Shown here: positions 8,621-17,982 of the stretch, one piece after another
Numbering within the stretch: position 1 is the stretch's first letter
Layout: each line of letters opens with the position of its first letter
DNA from: Hormoscilla sp. GM7CHS1pb
GTDB lineage: Bacteria; Cyanobacteriota; Cyanobacteriia; Cyanobacteriales; Desertifilaceae
Assembly: GCA_014323675.1 (NCBI GenBank)
Contig: JACONN010000006.1
Location: forward strand, 930,001 to 994,000
Direction of reading: 5' to 3'
Length of the DNA stretch: 64,000 nucleotides
Position numbers and translations under genes: made by a program
The notes under the pieces: generated by a model
Database searches by the model: none
Told to the model about the DNA's origin: nothing
Seen by the model: the letters and a program-made list of their open reading frames with translations, nothing else

Positions 8621-11539
8621 TTGCGAGTTGCGAGGAGTTATCACAGGGCGGACAGACTGACTGAGGCCGAACCCTTCTACCGTCAAGTTCTCCAACGGGA
8701 ACCAAACAATGCTAAAGCTTTGCTGCAACTTGCTTCCCTCACTCACGCTCTCGATCGCATCCCGGAAACTATCGCCCTTTATCAACAATACCTGGCCCTG
8801 GTACCAGATAATGCTATTGCTCGCAATAATTTAGCTGTCGCTTTTGTCGCCCAGGATAATCCCGATCGGGCCATCTATCATTACCAACAGGCGATCGCCG
8901 TTAATCCCCAGTGCCCTGAAGTCTATTATAATCTCGGTGTGGTCTGGGCACAGCAGCGCCAGTTTGCCCAGGCCCAGCAGCAATACGAACGGGCGATCGC
9001 TATCAAACCCGACTATCTCGATGCCTATAATAACCTGGCGGGGGTGCTGCTAGAACAGGAGAAACCTACAGAGGCGATCGGGCAATACCATAAAATGCTA
9101 GCATTGGAACCGAATCATATCAGCGCCCACCGCAACCTCGGCATCGCCCTGCTGCAAGTTGGGGACTTAAAAAAAGGTTTTGCCGAATACGAGTGGCGTT
9201 GGCAAAGCCCTGATTTTGCTAAGAACAAATCATTACATAATTTTCCTCAACCCCGCTGGAATGGCGAGGACTTGCAAGGACGAACCATTGCGATCTATAC
9301 CGAACAAGGATTTGGCGATGCGATACAATTTATTCGCTACATACCCTTGGTAAAAGCACGGGGCGCCCGGGTAATCTTTGAATGCGAACCTGCTTTGATG
9401 CGCTTGTTTACTACTGTCGAGGGTATTGACCAACTGGTTGAATGGGGCGCCCAGTTGCCAGCATTTGACGTCCATACCTCCTTGATGAGTTTACCCCATC
9501 TTCTGGGGGCAGGCGAGACGCCCGCCCCTACGGAAACAATTCCTGCCCAAGTACCTTATCTTTGGAAGCCACAGTATCCGTACCCTCAAGGGTACGGCTA
9601 CACAAACAAAGCCCGCCTGCGCGGGCTAGAAAGTTCCCAGTCCGCGCAGGCGGACTTCGTTCCGGTAGCCCCAGGGTTTACCCTGGGGGCGGCCCCCGGC
9701 CAAGGGGATCTTCCTATAAAGGTGGGCATTGTCTGGGGTTGCAAACCCACTCACGGTACGGCCTATAAACGTTCCTGTTCTCTAGAAGAGTTTTTGCCCC
9801 TTTTTGATTTTCCCGGTGTTGCTTTCTATAGTCTCCAAAAAGGTCCGCAAGTACAAGAAATTTCCCAATTTTCGGATAAAATTATCTCCCTGGATCCCCT
9901 GCTGCATGATTTCGCTGATACTGCTGCTATTATCGCCCAACTCGACTTAGTCATTAGCATCGATACTGCTGTGGCCCATTTAGCAGGCGCCATGGGCAAA
10001 CCTGTTTGGGTACTCTTACCTTTTGCCCCGGACTGGCGTTGGATGTTGAAACGCACTGACTCTCCTTGGTATCCTACCATGCGCTTGTTCCGTCAATCTC
10101 AATTAGGCAATTGGTCGGAGGTGTTTGTTGCTGTCAAAATAGCCCTACAGTCATTCCTGCAACTGGCCGCCGATCGACTCTACAATCAAGGTAATGCTTT
10201 GCGCAAACAAGGTCACCACGAACAGGCGATCGCCCTTTACCAGCAGTCCGGAACCATGCAACCAAACAATGCTAATGTCTGCAATAATCTAGCCATAAGC
10301 ATGCAGAATTTGCAAAGATTCTCAGAGGCGATCGCCTACTACCAGCGGGCCAGCGAACTTGACCCCAATAACGCTAATTTTTACTATAATCTGGGCACGG
10401 CCATGCTGGCAGCGGGCCGGGACTTACAGGAGGTAATTGTCTATTACCAAAAAGCCACCGCGATCACACCCCATCAGGCCGCTTATAAAAATATGGGCAA
10501 GGCATGGCGGGAACTGGGACGCATCGAAGAGGCGATCGCCTCCTACCGCCAGGCCCTAATTATGGAACCAGAAGACGCGGCAACTCACTACGGTCTCTCT
10601 TTTGCCCTGATGCTGTCTGGAGACCTGCAAAATGGTTTTGCCGAATATGAGTGGCGCTGGCAAATGCCTGAATTCACTACCAGGTACAAGAAATTTTTCT
10701 CTCGCTACCTTTGGGACGGTTCCGACTTGCAGGGACGCCGCATCTTAGTTTTTGCCGAACAGGGTTTTGGCGATGCCATTCAGTTTATTCGCTATATCCC
10801 CTATCTGAAGGCGAAAGGCCCACGGGTGATTGTTGAATGTCGAACAGAATTGCTACGATTATTCTCTACTGTCTCCGGGGTCGATGAACTCATTCCCGCT
10901 GAAAGTAAAATACCAGATTTTGACGCGATCGCCCCCTTAATGAGTTTACCCCATCTTCTGGGGGCAGGCGAGGACGCCCGCCCCTACGGGGAAACGACAA
11001 TTCCGGCCCAAGTCCCCTATTTGTATGCCTCGGAAGCGTCGGAAGCACTGAAGTGCTTACTACGAACGGATCTTTCCATGAAGGTGGGTATTGTCTGGAG
11101 TTGCAATCAAGATCATCCCAGTTTCAGCAGGCGTTCGAGTTCTATTACTGATTTTTTGCCCCTGCTAGAACTTGAGAACATTACTTTCTACAGTCTTCAA
11201 AAAGGCCCCCAGGTAAAAGACCTCGAACAACTTCAAGGTCGGGTTATTTCTCTCGATCCTCTGCTGCATGATTTCGCCGATACCGCAGGTGCGATCGCTC
11301 AACTAGACTTAGTCATCAGCATCGATACATCTGTGGCCCATTTAGCGGGGGCTTTAGGCAAACCTGTTTGGATACTGTTATCCTTTGCCCCGGACTGGCG
11401 CTGGATGCTCGATCGTCAAGATTCTCCTTGGTATCCTACCATGCGCTTGTTCCGACAGCAAACTCCTGGAGACTGGTCAGACGTTTTTGCCGCTGTTAAA
11501 GATGCCCTACAATCATGCGATCGCAACCACAAACCATGA
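8621..11539 (+). CDS. TPR / GT9-like multidomain protein, modules six and seven
   Basis: Continues the architecture of the upstream giant gene. It begins directly with TPR sequence (TEAEPFYRQVLQREPNNAKA) and has two more GT9/heptosyltransferase-like domains starting at EQGFGDAIQFIRYIP, about nt 9301 and 10755, each closing with DTAVAHLAGA or DTSVAHLAGA and PWYPTMRLFRQ. The frame is open upstream to about 8399 inside the previous gene but reads nonsense there. The only start codon near the homology is TTG 8621, without a Shine-Dalgarno, so independent initiation is doubtful and a frameshift product from the A10 run is the better explanation. Three repeat families are inserted in frame (9506, 9578-9690, 11029). 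The acceptor is unknown; a role in glycan assembly is inferred from the downstream GT4/GT2 and FkbM genes. Confidence 0.75.
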   Translation: MRVARSYHRADRLTEAEPFYRQVLQREPNNAKALLQLASLTHALDRIPETIALYQQYLALVPDNAIARNNLAVAFVAQDNPDRAIYHYQQAIAVNPQCPEVYYNLGVVWAQQRQFAQAQQQYERAIAIKPDYLDAYNNLAGVLLEQEKPTEAIGQYHKMLALEPNHISAHRNLGIALLQVGDLKKGFAEYEWRWQSPDFAKNKSLHNFPQPRWNGEDLQGRTIAIYTEQGFGDAIQFIRYIPLVKARGARVIFECEPALMRLFTTVEGIDQLVEWGAQLPAFDVHTSLMSLPHLLGAGETPAPTETIPAQVPYLWKPQYPYPQGYGYTNKARLRGLESSQSAQADFVPVAPGFTLGAAPGQGDLPIKVGIVWGCKPTHGTAYKRSCSLEEFLPLFDFPGVAFYSLQKGPQVQEISQFSDKIISLDPLLHDFADTAAIIAQLDLVISIDTAVAHLAGAMGKPVWVLLPFAPDWRWMLKRTDSPWYPTMRLFRQSQLGNWSEVFVAVKIALQSFLQLAADRLYNQGNALRKQGHHEQAIALYQQSGTMQPNNANVCNNLAISMQNLQRFSEAIAYYQRASELDPNNANFYYNLGTAMLAAGRDLQEVIVYYQKATAITPHQAAYKNMGKAWRELGRIEEAIASYRQALIMEPEDAATHYGLSFALMLSGDLQNGFAEYEWRWQMPEFTTRYKKFFSRYLWDGSDLQGRRILVFAEQGFGDAIQFIRYIPYLKAKGPRVIVECRTELLRLFSTVSGVDELIPAESKIPDFDAIAPLMSLPHLLGAGEDARPYGETTIPAQVPYLYASEASEALKCLLRTDLSMKVGIVWSCNQDHPSFSRRSSSITDFLPLLELENITFYSLQKGPQVKDLEQLQGRVISLDPLLHDFADTAGAIAQLDLVISIDTSVAHLAGALGKPVWILLSFAPDWRWMLDRQDSPWYPTMRLFRQQTPGDWSDVFAAVKDALQSCDRNHKP
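9506..9533. repeat. AGETPA-type palindrome in coding sequence
   Basis: GGGGGCAGGCGAGACGCCCG plus right arm, in frame after MSLPHLLG in module 6; encodes AGETPAPTE. Confidence 0.75.
9578..9690. repeat. Cluster of four hairpins inserted in frame in module 6
   Basis: Successive inverted repeats: CCGTACCCT/AGGGTACGG (9578-9597), GCCCGC/GCGGGC (9611-9626), TCCGC/GCGGA (9641-9654) and GCCCCAGGG/CCCTGGGGGC (9668-9690). They add about 38 residues between IPYL and KVGIVW. A related intergenic repeat lies downstream of gatB (47463-47520). Confidence 0.65.
10957..10990. repeat. AGETPA-type palindrome in coding sequence
   Basis: GGGGGCAGGCGAGGACGCCC with right arm, in frame after MSLPHLLG in module 7; encodes GAGEDARPYGE. 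Confidence 0.75.
11029..11068. repeat. In-frame copy of the AGTGCTTACTACGAA repeat in module 7
   Basis: GGAAGCACTGAAGTGCTTAC followed by TACGAACG; encodes SEALKCLLRTD between IPYL and KVGIVW. Same family as 8589 and 60146. Confidence 0.6.
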
Positions 11540-11652
11540 CTGAAGTGATATAATAATACCAATCTCGTGCTACTGCCACTGGTAGCCTCAGCCCTGGGCT
11601 CCCAGAACGGACCCAGGTAATTGTGAACCTATAAACAAAGGAGATGTTTGTG

Positions 11653-12612
11653 ATGGCCAAGCAAACATTCATTAGTCCCACAATCGATTATGCCTTCAAA
11701 AAAATATTTGGCTCGGACAGAAGTGAAGATATTCTGATTAGTTTTCTGAATGCTATCATCTATAATGGCAAAAACGTCATTTCTGCCTTAACCATTGTCA
11801 ATCCTTACAAGCAAGGTCATGTAGAAACATTAAAGGACAGTTACTTGGATGTGAGGGCGGTACTACAGAATGGGGAAATCGTCCTGATCGAAATGCAATT
11901 AGCACGGGTAGCGGCCTTTGGTAAGCGAGTGGCTTACAATCTCTGTAAGTCCTATGCAAACCAGTTGGAATCAGGGGAAGATTACCTGAAAATCTCGCCA
12001 GTAATTGCCGTGACAATAACAAACTTTGTTCTGTTCCATAAACAGGAGCAAGTGATTCATCATTTGGTCTTCAAAGAAGCCCAGGGTAATTATGAGTATC
12101 CGGAGCGAGAACTACAGCTATTTTTTGTGGAATTGCCCAAATTCAAAAAAGAGTTGAAAGACTTGACCACCTTAGCCGAGAAATGGATTTATTTCATTAA
12201 GCTGGCAAATGAGTTACAGGAAATCCCGCCGACATTGGGAGAGATTGCGGAAATAGACAAAGCCTTGAAGATAGCCAAACTAGCCAATATGGAACCGGAC
12301 GAAGCAGATGAAGTAATTCGGCGCTCAATTTATTTGCAAGATGAGATAGGACGGATGAGATATGCCAGTGAAGAAGCCTGGGAACAAGGGATTGAACAAG
12401 GGATTGAACGAGGGCGCATTACTGAAGCACGCGCTTTGGCATTGCGCCTGCTCAAAAAGAAATTTGGTGAAATGACAGCGGAAATCAACAGCAAAATTGA
12501 AAGTTTGTCGCTGTCAAATTTGGAAGGGTTAACAGAGGATATTTTTGAGATTACAAGTCAGTCAGATTTGTTGAATTGGTTGTCGGAGGTAGACTCACAT
12601 CAGGATGGATAG
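11653..12612 (+). CDS. Rpn-family PD-(D/E)XK nuclease / putative transposase with DUF4351 tail
   Basis: Starts MAKQTFISPTIDYAFKKIFG, the typical N-terminus of Rpn/PDDEXK-family transposase-like proteins. The nuclease core shows SYLDVRAVLQNGEIVLIEMQ (D, then E-x-Q instead of the usual E-x-K). The C-terminus (about residues 265-315) is a DUF4351-type segment with LRLLKKKFGE and SLSNLEGL. A small in-frame repeat gives EQGIEQGIER. AAAGGAG (11637-11643) lies 9 bases before ATG 11653, a better start than ATG 11644. Rpn proteins promote recombination in E. coli; activity here is inference. A fragment of a second gene of this family sits at 57797-57917, where it has replaced the 5' end of comM. About 319 residues, full length for the family. 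Confidence 0.85.
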   Translation: MAKQTFISPTIDYAFKKIFGSDRSEDILISFLNAIIYNGKNVISALTIVNPYKQGHVETLKDSYLDVRAVLQNGEIVLIEMQLARVAAFGKRVAYNLCKSYANQLESGEDYLKISPVIAVTITNFVLFHKQEQVIHHLVFKEAQGNYEYPERELQLFFVELPKFKKELKDLTTLAEKWIYFIKLANELQEIPPTLGEIAEIDKALKIAKLANMEPDEADEVIRRSIYLQDEIGRMRYASEEAWEQGIEQGIERGRITEARALALRLLKKKFGEMTAEINSKIESLSLSNLEGLTEDIFEITSQSDLLNWLSEVDSHQDG

Positions 12613-12711
12613 AGGTAAAGGATCGTCGCGCTTCTGGGCGGTGATGGCTACGGTACGGCAGGCCACGCCTGTGGAGTCAGAGGAGTGGCAGACGATGGCC
12701 AGCGACACTGC

Positions 12712-12740
12712 TTGACTTTCGCGAACTGGCATTGTAAGCT
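12712..12740 (+). promoter_or_regulatory. Possible sigma70-type promoter for the helicase gene
   Basis: TTGACT (12712-12717), 17-base spacer, TAAGCT (12735-12740), about 40 bases before the presumed helicase start. No other support. Confidence 0.3.
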
Positions 12741-12778
12741 AGACCTATACCCAGATCCAATGAGAAGCCCATTATGCC

Positions 12779-15700
12779 ATGAAAATTCTGCACGGCACCT
12801 GGATACCCCAAGGGGAACGTGACTTTATCCAAACTGGTGGTTTTTATCTGTGGGTGGAAACCTCGGATCTCCCCCAAAAAGCCGTAAAAGACAGCCAGTG
12901 TCCCCGGAGAGCTTTCGGTGTCCCCCGGGATCGCCTCATGCACTACCCGGGGGACACCGAACTCGCACTACTCCGGGGACACCGTCCGCAAATCGCCATC
13001 CGGGACAGTTAACAGGAAATGAGTTTTCCGCTTTCCTGGTCGTGGCGTTGGGAATTGCCAAATCCCCCGACCTTAGCGAGCAGATTTCTCCTAAATATTT
13101 TATTCTGCCCAGCAGTGACGGGGCACCCCTACCTTCTGTAGAATTGCTTCGCTATCTGGAAGCGGAACCGGAAGAACCTTCCCAATGGCAAGCTTGGGAA
13201 ATTGACTGCTATCAAGTTAAATCAGTTATTAAAATCTGTAGCGATTTGCATTTTCTGGCCCTCTATAACTCTTCTGAAATCGGGTTGGGTGCCGATCTTC
13301 TCTTCTGGTATCACTATACCCAGTCCTTCAAGCAAGTTATCCTCAAGGACCAATATATCCCGGCCTTTAAGTATCGGAGTTGCCAGCAACCAAGGGCAAG
13401 GGTAAAAAGAAAACCCCCGCTTGGGAAATCTATACTGGTTGGGAAATTATTTCCGAACAGTACGAGTCCCAGATCGCAGCATATGTCAATTATATGCCCT
13501 GGGCCTGCGTTGCGGGCAAGACTAGCCCAGACGAACTGAAATTTTACGATCGCGCCACCTTACTGCGTCATTTTTCCGAATGCTTGTTGCAGAATATCGT
13601 TGTCAATACTCCCTGGACGGCGGCCTGGACCAAGAAAATTAGCAGTTCTCAATTACTCTCGCGATCTATTCATTGCCCAGTCAGCCCACAGCATAGTCCC
13701 GAGGTGCTGGCAGAATATCAACAATGGCAAGGTTGGAAGGAAAAGCTGATTGGGAACAGCGCCAGCGCTTTTCATCTCGGTTTTCAGCTAGAGTCTCCCC
13801 CCGACGAAGAGGTTGATGATTGGCAGATTAAATTTCTGGCTTCCTTAAAAAAAGATCCCTCCCTGAAACTGGAATTGGTGGATTATTGGCAACTGCCACC
13901 GGCAGCTCAAAAGGCCATGCAAAAGCAATTTGGTCGAGATTTTGAGAAAGATCTGCTGTTAAATTTGGGCTATGCGGCCCGCATGTATCCCCAAATCTGG
14001 AAGGGATTGGAAACCGATCGGCCCGTGGGTTTTCTTTTAACTCTAACCGAAGCTTTTGCTTTTCTCAAGGAAACGGCCTGGGTTTTGGAAGATGCTGGTT
14101 ATAAGGTCATGGTTCCCTCCTGGTGGACGCCGGCGGGCCGCCAGCGGGCCAAAATTCGCCTCAGGGCTTCTGCTTCTAAACGCGCTGCACCCTCCTCCAC
14201 GGCGGGGAAAGGCTATTTTAATTTGCAGGCGATCGTCCAATATGAATCAGAACTGGCCATCGGGGGCCAAGCAGTTAGCCCCGAAGAATGGCAGCAGTTA
14301 GTTAATGCCAAAACTCCCTTAGTCAAATTCCGGGGTCAGTGGATGGAGTTAGACCAAAATCAAATGCAGCAAATGCTGGATTTTTGGGCTACTCACGGTG
14401 AAAAACAGCCGGAAATGACTCTGTTAGATTTGTGGAAAAAAATGGCAGAAGGTACGGAAGAATGGGAACTAGAACCGGACGCCGCCTTAGGGGACATGAT
14501 GGCCGGATTACACGACCCCAGCAAGCTGGAACCAATTGCCAATCCGGCACGGTTGCAAGGTACTCTCCGAGAATATCAGAAACGGGGTGTTTCCTGGATT
14601 CAATATCTCGAACGGTTGGGATTAAATGGTTGTCTGGCAGATGACATGGGGTTGGGTAAGTCCTTGCAGGTAATTGCCCGCTTGGTCACCGAACGGGATC
14701 CGGAAAATACTGGCGATCGCCCATTACCAACTCTGTTAATTGCCCCCACTTCGGTAGTCGGCAATTGGCAAAAGGAAATCGAAAAGTTTGCCCCTCACTT
14801 GCAAAGTATGATTCATCATGGTAGCAGTCGCATCCAGAATGAGAAAGAATTCCAGGAAGCTATCTTAAAGCAGGATATCGCCATCACTTCCTTTACCCTG
14901 GCCCGCAAAGATGCTAAACTATTACAAGCCGTCTCTTGGCAGCGGATCGTCTTGGATGAAGCCCAAAATATCAAAAATCCCAAAGCGGCCCAAACTAAGG
15001 CCATTTTGAAGCTTTCCGCCCGCCATCGTCTGGCTTTAACGGGGACGCCAGTGGAAAATCGCTTATTAGATTTGTGGTCGATTTTTAATTTTCTCAATCC
15101 CGGTTATTTAGGCAAGGAGGCCCAATTTAGAAGGAGTTTTGAACTGCCCATTCAAAAGGAAAATAATAAAATACAGGCTGGGGTATTGAAGAAGTTGGTC
15201 GAACCCTTTATCCTCCGGCGGGTGAAGACGGACAAGCAGATTATTAAAGATTTGCCCGATAAGGTCGAACACAAGCAATATTGTAATTTGACTCGGGAAC
15301 AAGCTTCTTTATATGAAGCAGTTGTCAAGGATGTGGAGGAACAGTTGCAAGAGGTCGAGGGTATTCAGCGCAAGGGTTTGATTTTATCTACTCTGATGAA
15401 GTTGAAGCAAATTTGCAATCATCCCCGCCAGTTCCTTCAAGATGGCAGCGAATTCTCTCCCGATCGATCGCACAAGTTTGCCCGCCTGGGGGAAATGACG
15501 GAAGAGGTCATCTCGGAAGGGGAAAGCTTGTTAATCTTCACCCAGTTTACGGAAATTGGCGAGGCCCTGCAAAAATACTTGAAGCTGACCATGCATTACA
15601 ATACCTATTACCTCCATGGGGGCACCAGTCGGCCCAAACGGGAACAAATGATTGAAGAGTTTCAAGACCCGGAAACTGACCCCACAGCTTTTATCCTCTC

Positions 15701-16007
15701 CTTAAAAGCAGGGGGGGTGGGCATTACCCTCACTAAGGCCAATCATGTTTTCCATTTTGACCGCTGGTGGAATCCCGCTGTCGAAGACCAAGCGACCGAT
15801 CGGGCCTTCAGAATTGGTCAAGAAAAAAACGTGTTCGTCCATAAATTTGTTACCCTAGGTACTTTGGAGGAACGCATCGACCAGATGATCGAAGATAAGA
15901 AAAAGGTCGCTAGCGCCATCGTCGGTTCTGATGAATCTTGGTTGACGGAATTCGATAATGAAAGCTTTAAGCAGTTAATTGCCTTAAATCGTCAAGCTAT
16001 TGTCTAG
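12779..16007 (+). pseudogene. SNF2/DEAD-box helicase split over three frames
   Basis: The N-terminus MKILHGTWIPQGERDFIQTG is in frame 2 (from 12779), the middle (FILPSSDGAPLPSVELLRYL) in frame 1 up to about 13376, and the rest in frame 3 (13380-16007). The long part has the complete SNF2 motor: DDMGLGKS (Walker A), DEAQN (Walker B), ALTGTPVENR (III) and DQATDRAFRIGQ (VI), so ATPase-driven DNA translocation is the family role. The first frame change coincides with a nested palindromic insertion (12898-12982). The second, near 13375, looks like loss of one G from a CGGG run (CGG-AGTTGCCA). Total length about 1,070 codons matches intact homologues, so this is either a recently broken gene or contains a sequence error at the second site. 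An ATG at 13380 could still give an 875-residue motor. The SWIM protein downstream is its usual partner. Confidence 0.75.
12898..12982. repeat. Nested double inverted repeat inside the helicase gene
   Basis: Outer arms GTGTCCCCGGAG (12898-12909) and CTCCGGGGACAC (12971-12982) are perfect; inner arms CGGTGTCCCCCGGG (12916-12929) and CCCGGGGGACACCG (12946-12959) are also perfect. The element disrupts the helicase N-terminal frame. A shorter relative, ACTACTCCGGAGACATCG, lies at about 26503. Confidence 0.85.
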
Positions 16008-16104
16008 TATTCATCCATATTTATCTCATGGCCCGCCGGAAGTTTAAGCCCGTCGGGGGTTTAAGCCCGTATTTTGTTTTAATAAATAGTTTATATATTT
16101 TTTA

Positions 16105-16132
16105 CCAATTAGCAATTAGCAATTAGCAATTT
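16105..16132. repeat. Heptamer tandem repeat
   Basis: About three and a half copies of CAATTAG upstream of the SWIM gene. Similar short tandem repeats (CAATTCT) occur at 50937-50958. Confidence 0.7.
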
Positions 16133-16159
16133 ACAATTCGCAAAAGGAGAAATCTCAGA

Positions 16160-17011
16160 ATGGCAAAACAACAATTTAGCAAAACTTGGTGGGGAAAGCG
16201 ATTCATTGCGGCCCTAGAAAGGTTTTCTGACTCTGCTAGACTGGGGCGAGGCCGCAGTTATGCCCGCAATGGCAAGGTCAAAGAATTCCAGATTGTTGAT
16301 GGCATAATTAAGGCCCGGGTGAGGGGATCGATTAATCGTCATTTGGGGGTTTACAAGGAACATTTATATAAGACAAAGATTGAAATTAAAAAGATTTCCT
16401 CTGCCGATTGGTCTAAGGCCATCTCCTACCTGGGGTCGAAAGCTAGCTTGGTCTCTAAACTGTTGATGAATGAGGTGCCCGACAATATTGATGATGCTTT
16501 TGGTCACCTGAATTTGCATTTATTACCTTACCGCAGCGATGAATTTCATACCAGTTGTTCCTGTCCGGACTTATCAAACCCCTGTAAACATATTGCTGGG
16601 GTTTATTACTTAGTGGCCTCGGAGTTGGACCGAGACCCCTTTTTACTCTTTGAACTGCGGGGCCTTGAAAGGTCAAGGTTGCAAGCAGAACTGGCCCAAA
16701 CTCCTCTGGGAAAGGTTCTCTCTGAGGCGATCGCTACCCCGGAAAGCCCGATCGAACCCCTTGAGTCTTACTATACCACGCCAGAAAAGCTAGAGTTACC
16801 AGATGTAAGGCGTCCCAAAGATTTTTGGCACGGGGCCAAGCGCTTACCTCAACAGATGGAAACAGCTTCGGTAGCTAGCATTCCCGCGATCGCGGTTAAA
16901 AAAGCTGGAGATTTCCCCCCTTTTTGGCGCCAGGATAATTCTTTCATTGAAGTGATGGAGGAATTGTATCGGCGCGTTCGCACCAAAAATAAAGGCGCTG
17001 GCCTTGCTTGA
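16160..17011 (+). CDS. SWIM zinc-finger protein
   Basis: A 283-residue protein with a SWIM motif CSCPDLSNPCKH (C-x-C...C-x-H) at about residues 130-141, used for zinc-dependent binding of DNA or protein. The N-terminal FSKTWWGKRFIAALERF and RGRSYARNGKVKEF segments are typical of the SWIM proteins encoded beside SNF2 helicases. It follows the broken helicase by 150 bases on the same strand. AGGAG lies about 12 bases before ATG 16160. Family association suggests chromatin or DNA-repair work with the helicase, but no biochemical role is fixed. The ORF itself is intact, which argues that the helicase was functional until recently. Confidence 0.8.
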   Translation: MAKQQFSKTWWGKRFIAALERFSDSARLGRGRSYARNGKVKEFQIVDGIIKARVRGSINRHLGVYKEHLYKTKIEIKKISSADWSKAISYLGSKASLVSKLLMNEVPDNIDDAFGHLNLHLLPYRSDEFHTSCSCPDLSNPCKHIAGVYYLVASELDRDPFLLFELRGLERSRLQAELAQTPLGKVLSEAIATPESPIEPLESYYTTPEKLELPDVRRPKDFWHGAKRLPQQMETASVASIPAIAVKKAGDFPPFWRQDNSFIEVMEELYRRVRTKNKGAGLA

Positions 17012-17184
17012 TTTTGGGGGCGATCGCGTTGCCCGACGGAGGGCTAGACCGGCGCCCCGGCGACATTAGCAGCAGTTGCCGGTCTAATGCCCCCCTGTTG
17101 AAATCGCCAGTGCCAAGGCTCCATAGCGGTTAATTATTAAAATTTTGTAAGGTCTTGTTAAACTTGGTGCTTTCTGGAGGAATA
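17012..17184. other. Intergenic, 173 bases
   Basis: A GC-rich hairpin-prone stretch (17030-17100, with AGACCGGCGCC and GCCGGTCT half-sites) followed by AT-rich DNA. No gene seen. Confidence 0.5.
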
Positions 17185-17982
17185 ATGGGTTATGGTTATG
17201 GAGTTAGATACAATGTCAGGAGAAGGGAAAACAGGATGGCAAAGCGCGGCAAAAGGAAAAAAATCAAAGTTGACAGGAGACCGAAGCAAGTTGAAAAAAC
17301 TCCTAGAGGATATTCTCAATTAATTGCCCAAGCAGCAGTCCATTACCAAAGAGGACAAGTAAGGGAAGCCGAACAGATATACTTGATGATTCTCCAGCAG
17401 CACCCCAATGAAGCAGAGGTACTGCACATCCTAGGGTGGTTCGCATATTCTCAGGGCCAGTACGAACGGGCGATTCAATTATACCAACAGTCCCTAGCCT
17501 ACAACTCGAAGGCCAATCCTGAATTGCATAATAATAGCGGACGCCAGCGTACCTGTTCCTTGAGAGACTTTATCCCCCTGCTAGAACTTCCCGATATTAC
17601 TTTCTTTAGTCTCCAAAAGGGTTCCCAAGTTCTTGAACTTTCCCAATCAACATATAAGATTGTTAATCTGGATAGATTTATAAATGATTTTGCCGATACC
17701 GCGGCAGTTATCCAAGCATTGGATTTGGTGATTACTGTCGATACGGCAGTGGGCCATCTGGCAGGGGCCCTAGGTAAACCGGTTTGGACTCTCTTGCCCT
17801 TTGTCCCTGACTGGCGCTGGATGTTGCATCGCCCCGATAGTCCGTGGTATCCTACTATGCAACTGTTCCGCCAACAGCAACCGGGAAACTGGTCGGAGGT
17901 ATTCTTGGCAGTCCAAAGGGCGCTACAGTCATTTATTCCGAACAGGGAATGGGTGACGCCATTCAGTTCATTCGCTACGTAA
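17185..17982 (+). pseudogene. Internally deleted TPR / GT9-like module
   Basis: ATG 17185 follows GGAGG (17176-17180). It encodes a basic N-terminus (MAKRGKRKKIKV from residue 18), a single TPR-like region to about residue 115, then jumps straight to RTCSLRDFIPLLELP, the second half of the GT9-like domain, with DTAVGHLAGALGKPVWTLLP and PWYPTMQLFRQ. Compared with the intact modules, roughly 200 residues (the EQGxGDxIQF half) are missing. After LQSF the correct continuation, VIYSEQGMGDAIQFIRY, is in another frame (about 17931-17990) and is itself cut short. The structure fits deletion between the near-identical modules. Could still make a truncated protein. Confidence 0.75.

Noticed and set aside
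12850..13010. N-terminal part of the frame-1 ORF as a separate Arg/Pro-rich protein
   Set aside because: This stretch is palindromic insertion DNA within the helicase gene; real similarity starts only at about 13010.
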